A stretch of 23,298 nt of DNA from Stramenopiles sp. TOSAG23-6 (lineage: Eukaryota; Sar). The stretch lies in assembly GCA_900128565.1 (NCBI GenBank), contig LT636006.1:1-23298 (forward strand). Reading direction: 5' to 3'. Shown here in pieces: positions 10,701-17,691 of this stretch. Below the pieces are notes generated by a model. That model was given only the letters and a program-made list of their open reading frames with translations. It had not been told where the DNA came from and made no database searches. Within the stretch, counting starts at the first letter, position 1. The number at the start of each line of letters is the position of its first letter. A program made the translations under genes and the position numbers.

Positions 10701-13700
10701 CACACGACAACAAGGTTTTAATGTCTTGGCCAAACTGAAAACGAAGTTGTACAAAAAAGCATCCCAAGCAAAAAAGGCGGCAATGGCAACCAAAGCAGCA
10801 AAGAAAGCAATGGAAAAACTTGAGCAAGCACAGAAATCTGAAACATACCAGAAAGCCCTCGCTGCCGCAGAAGCNGCAAAAAAAAAGGCGATGGAATCGA
10901 GTGTAATGCAAAATGCAATGAACAGTGAAGCAATGCAGGCAGCATTAAAGTACAAGGAAAATGCAAAGCTAGACACCCAATTCAGGAAAAAAGAATCACT
11001 AAGTGTTCGACTGAAAAATATGGCAAAGAATAATATGGCAACTGAAGCCCTTTCCAAGCAAGTGTTCAAAATAAAGAAAAAGGCTGTTTCTTTGAAAGCA
11101 GATATTGATCGTGCCGCTGAAGAGCGCGGTCTAAAAGTTATTGTAGATTGGAAAGAAGATCCAATTGGTGCATCAAAGCATATTACACGACAAACTAGAG
11201 CTATAATTGAGAAAAAGTACGAGTGGTCAAAAAAATATCGCCAGCGTGTTAGCACTCTTCAGTATAAAGTTAGAATACTTCTTGCCATGAGGAAATTAAA
11301 TCTTTTGCGCCGAGATCATCAGAAACGAATGGAGTCTGCTGATTGGATCATTGCTCAATATCGACTTCGATTGACACGTCGTTTGATAGCAAAAAGTAGA
11401 CACCAAAAAAATGTAATGGCCAAGCGAATACAACGTTTAGCAATGATATTTTTGGGGAAACTACTTCATATACGATTATTCAGTATACGAGAAAAGGCAG
11501 TAGTGTGTATTCAAACTAGGGTACGTGTATTTTTAGCACGCCCTTTTCTAATGAGATGGAAGCAACGTAAACAATTTCAAAATTGTGTTTTCCCCGGATC
11601 ACGTATATTCCTACGTTCTTGTGATGGTTGTTACGTTCAACCAGAAGCACTCACTCGACGTATGATTGCAAAGCCGCCTAAAGAACAAAGATCTTTCTTT
11701 TGCCGTTTTTCAGTGGGTACATGCTATCGAAGATATCGACACTCATCTAGCATTGTGCTGAATGGAGATCCAATATCATTCAAGAGTCATCGAAGATCTT
11801 ATATATCATCCGCACCAAAGATATTTGGTCGATCGGGAGTGGAGAGGCGAGGTTGTCCTCGCGGGGGTATATTCGATAAAAGATTTTCTAGTGGTGTGCA
11901 TTTTGATTACAAAACAATGCAGACAACAAAAGTATTGACAGCAGCGAAGTACTTAGAATGGGATCAACCGGGAGATGGNCAATTATGGCGAATATATAAA
12001 GACCCGGCAGAAAGACATTCCCAGCCTCAAATAGTGAGTGGAGATTTGGTACTATTAATCAATGAAGAATCGCGCGAAGCACTTTCATGTGAAAATGGTG
12101 TACTTGGAACTATTCCTCTAACACGAGGAGCAAAATATTGGTGTTACTTCAATATAATTATTGAGGGTTATGAGAAAACAGGTGATGGTCGTATACTCGT
12201 AAGTAAAGCTAATCTTACAGCATCACTAGTAAATGAGATGAAGTTGGCTAAAATGCCCGGTACAACAACTTTCAGAAAGCGCTTATTTCGAATGGAAAGA
12301 AGTTTACAACCATTTGTACGTAGTAAGAGCTTTATCGCGCTAGAAAATGCTAGAACNAATCCTGGAATCCATGATAAAAGGGACGAGGAGGCCCGACGGG
12401 CCTTAAGGGAAGCCATAGATACATTTGATAAAACATTGCCAACTTTATTTCTTGGAGCTAGTCGCACATGTTCTATTTGTATTTTTAGTGATGGCACGGT
12501 TGAANTATGTAGTTTTGGAATTGATACAGAGACACAGAAGCAAGCAAGATTACAGAAAGAATTCCAAGAGTCATTAGAAGTTGTAACAGAAGACACAAAA
12601 AAAGCTAATGAATCCAATGAGTGGATATCTCTTCGTGATGCATGGGAAAAGGCCCGATCAGATGTTGCTAGTCATACTAAAAGCATAAAGAACTCTCGTA
12701 AATACAAAGATTTTATATTCAACCTCTCAGTAGCCCAGACCGACCTAGAAACGTTACACGAAGAAGAAACCAAAGCTAATGCCCGTATATTACACCTAAA
12801 GCGCGCTGTGGGAAATAGTACTAAGAAGAGTCGTTCTGTTTTACGAAAGGAAGCTCGTGAAGACAAGCTAAAATCTGAGCGAGNAACTAAGCGCGCCGAA
12901 CTACAAAAAATTATGAAAGAAAGTAAAGCTGCAATGGTAAATATGGTAGAAGGAGGAAGCGCGGTAAATATTCTTGCTGATAAAGTTCAAACATGCTTTG
13001 AACAAGTAAATGAATATATGTGTGCCCATCTTCTCGGCGTGAATAGGATTATGGATGAGTATTATGACCGGGCAAAAATACATGCTGAATGGCTTGAAAA
13101 ATCCTTAAAACACACAAAGACAATGAAATTTGAAATTGATAGAATTGGAATCAATTATGAGTATGGGTGCAAAGAAATCGCAGAATCAATTGTGTATGCG
13201 GCACCAACTGTTGGCTTCGATGGGGGGTTTTACATTCCAAAAAAATATCAAATATCTGATTCTTCAAGACATGTCATTGCACCACTAGCATCTCAGTGCA
13301 TTTTAGGGAAAATTTTGAGCGACGGTTCACTTCAACTCACAGGAATAAGAGAGCAATGGTCGCAAGAAGTTTTTCTTGATAGCAACAGTGTCAGAAAAGC
13401 AGCTGTGTGCCTGCAATGGAATCCACAGGAAAAGAAAAAAAGAAAAAAGAGACGAAAAAAGAAGCGGAATGGTAGAAATGGTAAAAACAAAAGTCCCAGA
13501 TCAAGGAAGCATTCAACAGATATTTCAACAGTATCTACAACGTCTTCAACACCTGAATCAATCTCACCGATACATAGCCCAGAGATACCTAAAAAATCTG
13601 CAATCATTCCTATTATTCCATCCAAAGAAGAATTAAAATGCTGGAGTCTTATTGAAGGTGCTATTGATGCCCAGAGTAAAGATAAAGATGGCGCTGGCAA

Positions 13701-14568
13701 AAAGCTAACTCTTGACCAATTGCGACGCATACAACTAGCAAAAGTATTTGTCAGTGAGGGCTGGTGGGAGACATATGCTATATTGGCTCTTGAACGCATG
13801 GGTGATAATATCGAGAGTGCCCGAGAGTATTTGCTCAACGGGCATGCCAAGGATTATTACATAGCAACAGAGGCGATCCGCTGGGGAATGTCAAGAATTA
13901 ATTCCCGTTCTTTTGAAGATCGATGGCGAGATCCTCACTTGGAAGCTTGGAAAAATAAGTCTCCTTGGGATCAGAGACATGTTGCATGGTTACAGCGAAC
14001 AGCACGTTTGCGACCCGTTCAACTTCCAAAATGGGTATGGCGATTACATCCTGAGTGGAACTGGCTTCGTTATGGTTGGTCAGAAAATCTTTTGACACAG
14101 AGCGCTTATGCAGCAACAGAGGAACGAAGAAATCATCTAGTAGCCGAAGCAGCAGCTGCGGAGGCAGCCAAAAATGCACCAAAAGTACCTGGTTTGGACA
14201 TGTCATCTGTTGGAAGATACGATGAAAATGGCAACTGGGTTGAGGGTGGCGAAGAACTTGGATATTACGACGAATATGGAAATTTCATTGAAATCAATAC
14301 TGAAGGCCAGCTTGATTCTGTTCCCGATGGAGAAGGTGGGGAATATTTTGTAAATATGACCGTGGACGGATTTTGGGAGAGTGAAAATATGTGGTATGAA
14401 GCTGATATTGTAAGACTTTTCGAGGATCGATGTAGTATAAAGTGGCACATCGACGATTCTGTCAGTGATGATATTCCTTATTCATTTATAAGACCTTTTA
14501 AAGAGGGTAGTAAAGAACAACGCCAGACGGATGCACTGACAGAATTAGGACAGCGCTACTCTTGGTGA
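4723..14568 (+). CDS. giant intronless triple-C2-domain protein, 3281 residues, with IQ, UBA-like and Tudor-like segments
   Basis: One open frame runs from ATG (in-frame stop just upstream) to TGA at 14566-14568. C2 domains lie at about residues 43-187, 229-390 and 1259-1466. The first has all five expected Ca2+-binding Asp positions (D59, D64, D114, D116, D122). The second has lost the last (K320), and the third has N1282 in loop 1. Each ends in a strand closing with GFP (VFGFP, VEGFP, VFGFP). Between and after them are very long Lys/Glu/Ala-rich helical stretches. An IQ motif (IQTRVRVFLAR, about 2263-2273) suggests calmodulin binding. A Trp/Gly-rich region at about 2287-2480 (FLRSCDGCYV, YLEWDQPGD) could be beta-trefoil-like. 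Residues 2995-3046 resemble a UBA helix bundle (MGDNIESAREYLL). Residues 3203-3261 resemble a Tudor fold (WYEADIV...IKW), after a YDENGNW/YDEYGNF pair. It may be a Ca2+-regulated membrane-cytoskeleton scaffold; that role is inferred. Sixteen N positions lie inside. Confidence 0.93.
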   Translation: MIVTDGVSAKAAATKLKAGIKDVVNGDEIVDSTNDASQNESSGRVKVTIMAGRHLPRADKKSSDPFVELSLGNQTFTTSTKMKNLNPVWQEEFEFIVSDWNTLLSTEVNIAVYDWDLVGGNDLMCTTTLGDFGTFNGDPIRMEGYNPRQPVVGREESRTLQLTNRTNGKDKNQPGGMLSVRLCVFGFPVEAPDGTSGSIKSMHGIDEETRNRQLAKLAKNFSPSVSSLRGTCNCFLVGGNDLPRADKTSSDPFVEFNLVYXGQNTVNKRRKQCFKSSKKKKKLNPNWDENFVFEFEDWDSLSNSYIEVKVYDWDRIGRNKLMGTASIIGLDFIAGKQLRAGGPESFDRTEPLVGVNDVRVIQLENHTTGVDKDEPGGEISVKLRVEGFPTKKQVSEALRSIRLAEAKERREAKRKEDAEFARNLIALSEKSQGFKMLRNFRKEVEKRKQANIDLAWELKLETEGQQKQILENERAVRDNYGDMIERLNPDKFHWSLKDVLVECLIEKKAPSVEMLKQYFIDXESIGMRYQDMYEKGRTRTEHLKVLADLEKEKLNRKNRIRFSKVAAEDGEDSGEDCGEDDAGRELHEDRKEVDDLEQKSGEAEEVEGDPKIAAAKIALLEAQEAEDEEAIEEAKKVFETLGVPVPGELTLAQIYGRTEEEQLRWEEKTAIRFLGGMNKNYYCVKQLVSRSLRRKTNITIKWMKREKRKIDREESRKKTEAKQKERQRLKLVQTEKKQRHEKLRRARKKLIRRALGETEEEAEQDSYDEYSASGSDIEDILADAQAVALSAKDNLIQLYEEFHAVQLSLHDTVESKEGPSLDEDVVTLQNQMKSKLLKHDIEAAEGNLKTVETKLHKIWLANKKLDSSXDESKRLSKDGDEDEDKNDETYLNLRSENNDDDEVAIGQSKEPHNGNENKRNENEEKIDAQFHEDQNQSDLCNDGNESIKDIDKVPKDHKNTQDVIRNLSGIPSTDYTNMYISKPXEKKRITKRRRRRKKRGRFAKIATHVGGTKYAHVERVIVGRLKKMKESDKYKALLEKAAEAKAKAKQKAIEVNLRAKAAAAEAKRLAEEKRKAMRDSETYKAAIAKAKKTRALAKQKAAERAHASYKKSKEAKHVARIKKITSAKDKALRKESKADTKKLKNLQNAIQNIEKKREQTRLQLNLLNAEPTKEEKLDEELELDAMEEEDKTAYIEQKLIEKAEENEELKARIDSFDEEMXSAKKCIDTFIATCTARDKKRQEEEAAIAAKKAEEAALSGRLKLEILRVSSLPSVNDKILANPFVEIKYKPNLNEESLSESKNKPKDDIRDVQEFRTKILTDTTNPEYNETFVLHIKDWDALCAGKIEIHIWDWDMINKNKLLCTAVIEDLSFLMSEERLPIKSNDADKDEPVLDILDTRTIEFHNSESTSLEMNNKNANADLKIGVPENDTDEADSENNNISDEVKNADEKAKMYVNLTVFGFPMSQYNKVMGIXEEIPEVETKHESDKHVVALDIDEADTNMSAVKKSTEIHDKLLLELNSAKQMMDAANENLEAQKCKRIAKESLLEEATKLLETXEDEEERRDQQNCIEDLKTDLLSQIESEESKSEIVKRMKSELVLAEAALAAEVDAQKSTQSLYTLNTSLAKSKESKSSLFWEKVQXKFKNGRRRGVTTIKLRNETPLIKAIRAXMKIVREHERVIKLQKKMKEAVAQMQNKAITKLQNTTAARHAHTAKQITLAAHQAFIQSNAYKSTKEKALRIKKHLNDPEKRAEMKAKLEDKRRILKERTAKLKQMLQEKKEFTMAKAVELKKQMEDRKLRLAAMGKEERKAFLANEKAEKKANRLKREVEDEKLLEEEKQRKDAEEWKLMQMTEEEQMIHKATLEEEKKIKLEAMSTNERQSYLYEEQQKKQRLRKAKMWVKVRRHRRNLETRVSRFKETILSLRDAEKRALLLXEMRDRMADAAEKKKLDLIIKARQAKELATNKEKRKELKLLAKKRMREAKEKAMDXDTRQQGFNVLAKLKTKLYKKASQAKKAAMATKAAKKAMEKLEQAQKSETYQKALAAAEXAKKKAMESSVMQNAMNSEAMQAALKYKENAKLDTQFRKKESLSVRLKNMAKNNMATEALSKQVFKIKKKAVSLKADIDRAAEERGLKVIVDWKEDPIGASKHITRQTRAIIEKKYEWSKKYRQRVSTLQYKVRILLAMRKLNLLRRDHQKRMESADWIIAQYRLRLTRRLIAKSRHQKNVMAKRIQRLAMIFLGKLLHIRLFSIREKAVVCIQTRVRVFLARPFLMRWKQRKQFQNCVFPGSRIFLRSCDGCYVQPEALTRRMIAKPPKEQRSFFCRFSVGTCYRRYRHSSSIVLNGDPISFKSHRRSYISSAPKIFGRSGVERRGCPRGGIFDKRFSSGVHFDYKTMQTTKVLTAAKYLEWDQPGDXQLWRIYKDPAERHSQPQIVSGDLVLLINEESREALSCENGVLGTIPLTRGAKYWCYFNIIIEGYEKTGDGRILVSKANLTASLVNEMKLAKMPGTTTFRKRLFRMERSLQPFVRSKSFIALENARXNPGIHDKRDEEARRALREAIDTFDKTLPTLFLGASRTCSICIFSDGTVEXCSFGIDTETQKQARLQKEFQESLEVVTEDTKKANESNEWISLRDAWEKARSDVASHTKSIKNSRKYKDFIFNLSVAQTDLETLHEEETKANARILHLKRAVGNSTKKSRSVLRKEAREDKLKSERXTKRAELQKIMKESKAAMVNMVEGGSAVNILADKVQTCFEQVNEYMCAHLLGVNRIMDEYYDRAKIHAEWLEKSLKHTKTMKFEIDRIGINYEYGCKEIAESIVYAAPTVGFDGGFYIPKKYQISDSSRHVIAPLASQCILGKILSDGSLQLTGIREQWSQEVFLDSNSVRKAAVCLQWNPQEKKKRKKRRKKKRNGRNGKNKSPRSRKHSTDISTVSTTSSTPESISPIHSPEIPKKSAIIPIIPSKEELKCWSLIEGAIDAQSKDKDGAGKKLTLDQLRRIQLAKVFVSEGWWETYAILALERMGDNIESAREYLLNGHAKDYYIATEAIRWGMSRINSRSFEDRWRDPHLEAWKNKSPWDQRHVAWLQRTARLRPVQLPKWVWRLHPEWNWLRYGWSENLLTQSAYAATEERRNHLVAEAAAAEAAKNAPKVPGLDMSSVGRYDENGNWVEGGEELGYYDEYGNFIEINTEGQLDSVPDGEGGEYFVNMTVDGFWESENMWYEADIVRLFEDRCSIKWHIDDSVSDDIPYSFIRPFKEGSKEQRQTDALTELGQRYSW

Positions 14569-14594
14569 TGCTGCCTTGTGAACATTATATTCAA

Positions 14595-14600
14595 AATAAA
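14595..14600 (+). terminator. possible AATAAA poly(A) signal of the giant C2 gene
   Basis: AATAAA lies 26 bases after the TGA stop, within the 45-bp gap to the convergent SET gene. If used, cleavage would fall inside or just past the SET gene's 3' coding end, so the transcripts would overlap. The lineage's true signal is unknown. Confidence 0.3.
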
Positions 14601-14613
14601 TACAATCTAAAAA

Positions 14614-16376
14614 TTATTTCAAATCAGATTTTATTTTTTTCATTAATATCATAAATTCTTCTACAACTACTTTCTCGGCATAAATCATTGATTTCACATG
14701 TGACCATATACCAACATCATTTTTACTATTCATTTCATTTTTAGCAACATCAAAAACATCAAATCTTTTTTTTGCTTTTTTTGTCTTCTCAATCAAAAAC
14801 TTCCCAACCTGAAAGAGACATCTGAATAATGTATTTTGGAAAAATATTTCAAAAAAAAATCGTTAGGTACGAAATTTCGTACGAAAATAAATTCGATTTT
14901 TTTGTTAAAAAAAAAATAAAACATACACGCTGCTTCATTCTGTGGACTAATACCAATACTACTATTTTGATCTATCCTATTACCATAAGCAAGTTGGATA
15001 CTATTTTCATCTTCAAACTCAAGGGTTGACATTAGAATAACACGCAACGCACCTGTATTGTAGGAAAATATTTCAAATTTGTTTTGTTAGGTAAAAAATT
15101 TTTATAAAAAAATAAATTCGATTTTTTTGTTGAAAAAAAAATAAGACATACCTAGTGTAGTTGGCATCGCACCAAGTGACGTCACTATTAAAGGAGTTTC
15201 AGTACCAATATCAATGCCGCTTTTATAAGCTTTGAAACATCGTTGATGAAACTGAATCATATTTTGATTCTCAGAGTTATTTTTTATCTTTATTTTCTTT
15301 TCTTTTGTTTCATATACATCCAATACACGACATTTTGGTAAACGTTTTACAGCATCACCTAAACTCATTTGTAAAGAAGCTTGTGGCTGAACTATAATTT
15401 TATTCCCAATAAAGTAAGACGCAGTAAATCCATACTGAGCCAACAATTTATCATCTCCAAGCCATGATCCATAGCTAATGTAAATTTGTTCACCAACCGA
15501 AATATCAGAAATTAACTTTACTTCATAATGAGTAGTATCATTATTCGATACAATTGCATTTGGCGTATGACTGTGATTCAATAAATCAAACAAAGGAATC
15601 ATCACTCTTTCTTGATAATTGTTTTTGGTACCCAATTTCCTACCTAATTCTGAATATGTATCGAATGTACCGTCATGAAAATCAAATGATCGAGATAAAA
15701 CTAATGATAATACATATTCAAAATCATGATGAGCAGTAAAACCAATACCACTTACACCAACATCAACAGAAGTAGCCGGATTTATATAAAGTTCAAATGC
15801 CCGTTTTTCGTGTTCTTTCCTCTTCTGCAGTAGAGTATGCAAAGTAGTGCCTTTAATAACATTTAGCATCTCTAAAGACCACTTATACATATCTGACGAT
15901 TGCGGTAGACTCTGAATGTAAGTAGACAACCAATCGTGTTTTTCTTTACATAAATTCGAATTTGTATTTTTTAGTTGTTTCTTTAGGTAAAGCAAAAATC
16001 GTGCAAATGCTATAGTTTGCCTATCAAGATCACAACCCTGACTTGTATCTTCTTGGAATAATATATCACTATATACACCATCTTCATCAAAGTACGAGAG
16101 AAGAAAATCTTTCCGTATTGCAAGCTTCTTAGGAACTTTGAAAATGGAAGTACCCTTTTTAATTATTTTTGAGCTAAATACACCACGGCCCTGACCAGGA
16201 GCTTCTCTGATTTCTAAAGACTCTTCAATTACACCACCCCTTTTTAAAACTTCGTCATACATTGAAGGGAATACATTCTTAATATTGTATATATCATTAA
16301 TAACAAATGAAAACACAAAGTTCCTCAAAAGGAGAAACAAGAAAAGACCCACTTTCAACTTACTTTCGGGGTTCAT
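14614..16376 (-). CDS. SET-domain protein lysine (or histidine) methyltransferase, SETD3/Rubisco-LSMT type, three exons
   Basis: Exons are 16376-15152, 15052-14927 and 14828-14614 (stop TAA), giving 521 residues. Residues 8-25 (VGLFLFLLLRNFVFSFV) form a hydrophobic N-terminal segment, either a signal peptide, the first part of a plastid leader or an anchor. The SET domain spans about 60-304: GQGRGVF near 61-67, the interrupting helical insert, then PLFDLLNHSHTPN with NHS at 267-269, SYGSW at 301-305 and YGF at 315-317, the usual SAM-binding and catalytic region of this class. The C-terminal part (LRVILMSTLEFED onward) resembles the LSMT substrate-binding helical domain. The family methylates Lys (Rubisco LSMT, SETD6) or His (SETD3, actin); the substrate here is unknown. 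It is convergent with the giant C2 gene, 45 bp apart. The first intron is the only one in the window with a canonical AG end. Confidence 0.88.
14829..14926 (-). repeat. intron 2 of the SET gene, introner-like (98 nt)
   Basis: It opens GTATGTTTTATT and ends CCAAAATACAT, with the palindrome TTTCGTACGAAA (14875-14886) and branch site GTACCTAACGA. The frame needs the cut after ACAT. The nearest AG (TTCAG, six bases on) is out of frame. The flanking dinucleotides match at one of two bases (GT against AT). Its first 43 bases differ from intron 1 of the same gene at about two positions. Confidence 0.9.
15053..15151 (-). repeat. intron 1 of the SET gene, introner-like with AG end (99 nt)
   Basis: The upstream exon ends AG, the intron opens GTATGTC and ends CTACAATACAG. 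The AG end looks canonical but also copies the exon's AG, as in the other introns. Branch site TTACCTAAC. It is a close copy of intron 2, which lies 126 bases downstream in the gene. Confidence 0.92.
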
Positions 16377-16401
16377 GTGATTTTACGGACTTGTTTTTTC
16401 T

Positions 16402-16535
16402 GGTACCTGGACTCTATCCACAGTAAAAATATAGCGACTAACACACCCACGAAAATTGACAATACTATTAATGTAAGCGAAGGCATTGAGATCTTAATGC
16501 GTTGTATACTGGCAAGAATGATCTACTTCGGTACC
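16402..16535. promoter_or_regulatory. two GGTACC motifs upstream of the SET gene
   Basis: GGTACC occurs at 16402-16407 and 16530-16535, about 26 and 154 bp upstream of the SET ATG at 16376. This repeats the pattern seen near the small gene and the TTL-like gene. Function is inferred only from the recurrence. Confidence 0.35.
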
Positions 16536-16618
16536 TATCTTAAATATTTGTGTTCTTTCCGATTTATTTCGATTTCGAGATTTTTTTGAGTCGAAGTCAG
16601 CCGTCAGCTTCAAAATAT

Positions 16619-16645
16619 CACCCTATCCCTATAACCCTAACCCTA
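16619..16645. repeat. telomere-like CCCTA cluster beside the AIRIM-like stop codon
   Basis: Four CCCTA units lie at 16621, 16627, 16635 and 16641, the last two forming AACCCTAACCCTA. The cluster directly abuts the AIRIM-like stop codon (16646-16648) and lies about 245 bp upstream of the SET ATG. With genes on both sides it is interstitial, not a chromosome end. Confidence 0.8.
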
Positions 16646-17691
16646 TTAACTCATTCGGACTCGTTCTTGACACACTGCAATATACCTCAAATTCATTCCA
16701 GATCCAGAGGACGAATTAGACCAAAATTTTATACATTGACGCAACGCATCTAGCCCTTCTAATTTTCTATCTTGAATACTATCGCGACTAAGTTCAATCA
16801 TATTTTTTGGACTTTTTTCTAAAGTTGCGATACCTGCAACAAGCAATACATCAATTAAGTGTGTATTTTGGAAAAATATTTCAAAAAAAAAAAAACTAAA
16901 ATTTGTTAGGTACAAAATTTCGTACGAAAAAAAAATCAAATTTGAAAAAAAATAAAACATACGTTTCTTTCGAGTTGATTCCGTGTAATGCATATTAATA
17001 ATCTCATCGACCCACTCCATATAATCTGAGACAGATATCGGATGCTCTATTGTACGTGTGGTTTGGTCTTCAAAATTCAATGATGTTACGCATTGCGATA
17101 CTTCATTCTCCATATCGATTGCAATATGGATTGTGAAAAAATATTTTTTTTTTACAAAAAACTAAAAAATTCGTTAGGTACAAAATTTACTATGAAAAAA
17201 ATCTAGCTAAAAATTAAATTCTGAAAACGTACATCTTGAAGATGTTTTGTAAGAGTTTTGATAGCTTTCATGTTTTTCTCTAGTAACACTCGATGTTTAT
17301 ATAGTAGGCGTTCCTTAAGACCATCAAAAAAATGCAGTGGTGTTGAAATCCCGTTCTCTTTGGTAAATGTATCATAGATACAAGGAACCCGACTTGCAAC
17401 ATTTATCAGAGATGATATAGCGTTTTCACACCGATGCTCCGTATTTAACCATTCTTCATGGAATTTCATGATGCGTACGAATATACGATTCCAGAATTTT
17501 AGAGCAGATATAATACTGCGAGAAGCTTTTGTGGGGCTAATCTGATTTTCTATATTTATTAGAGATAAATTATTGTCTTTGGTTTTTGCCGCATCACGTC
17601 TCTCTTTTTCTAAAACTCTAGCCTTTTCTCGAGCTTCCCTATTTCGTAGGAGCTTACGTTGGTTTGCAGTATATCCATGATTTCCTTCCAT
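16646..17691 (-). CDS. AIRIM / C1orf109-like ribosome-maturation factor, three exons
   Basis: Exons are 17691-17233, 17125-16963 and 16860-16646 (stop TAA), giving 278 residues. Residues 1-40 are a basic helix (KLLRNREAREKARVLEKERR). A helical core follows, with LKERLLYKHRVLLEKN (about 127-142). The signature is at 183-208: ISVSDYMEWVDEIINMHY then RKKH. I recognise it from human C1orf109, which I recall as PSVADMLEWLQDIERHY followed by KRKY and then, 18 residues on, a PK pair. The spacing here is identical (H208, then 18 residues to PK), which also fixes the second splice joint. The human protein works with the AFG2 (SPATA5/SPATA5L1) AAA ATPases and CINP in late 60S maturation and genome maintenance; the same role here is inference. 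The basic N-terminus and a longer C-terminal tail are extra relative to the human protein (203 residues). It is divergent from the coiled-coil/WD gene. Confidence 0.75.
16861..16962 (-). repeat. intron 2 of the AIRIM-like gene, introner-like (102 nt)
   Basis: The exon ends AC, the intron opens GTATGTTTTATT and ends CCAAAATACAC; the terminal AC copies the exon's AC. It contains TTTCGTACGAAA (16918-16929) and branch site GTACCTAAC. The joint gives RKKH-LIDVL, ungapped against the human homologue. The next AG (TTGCAG) is in frame but would delete ten conserved-length residues. Confidence 0.9.
17126..17232 (-). repeat. intron 1 of the AIRIM-like gene, introner-like (107 nt)
   Basis: The exon ends AT, the intron opens GTACGTTTTC and ends TTTCACAATCCAT, with branch site GTACCTAACGA. 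Phase 0. Two AG-ending alternatives stay in frame here (just after the branch site, and at ATGGAG), so this intron alone does not decide between rules. Confidence 0.8.

Noticed and set aside
16619-16645. A true chromosome end
   Set aside because: Only four imperfect units, with coding genes on both sides.
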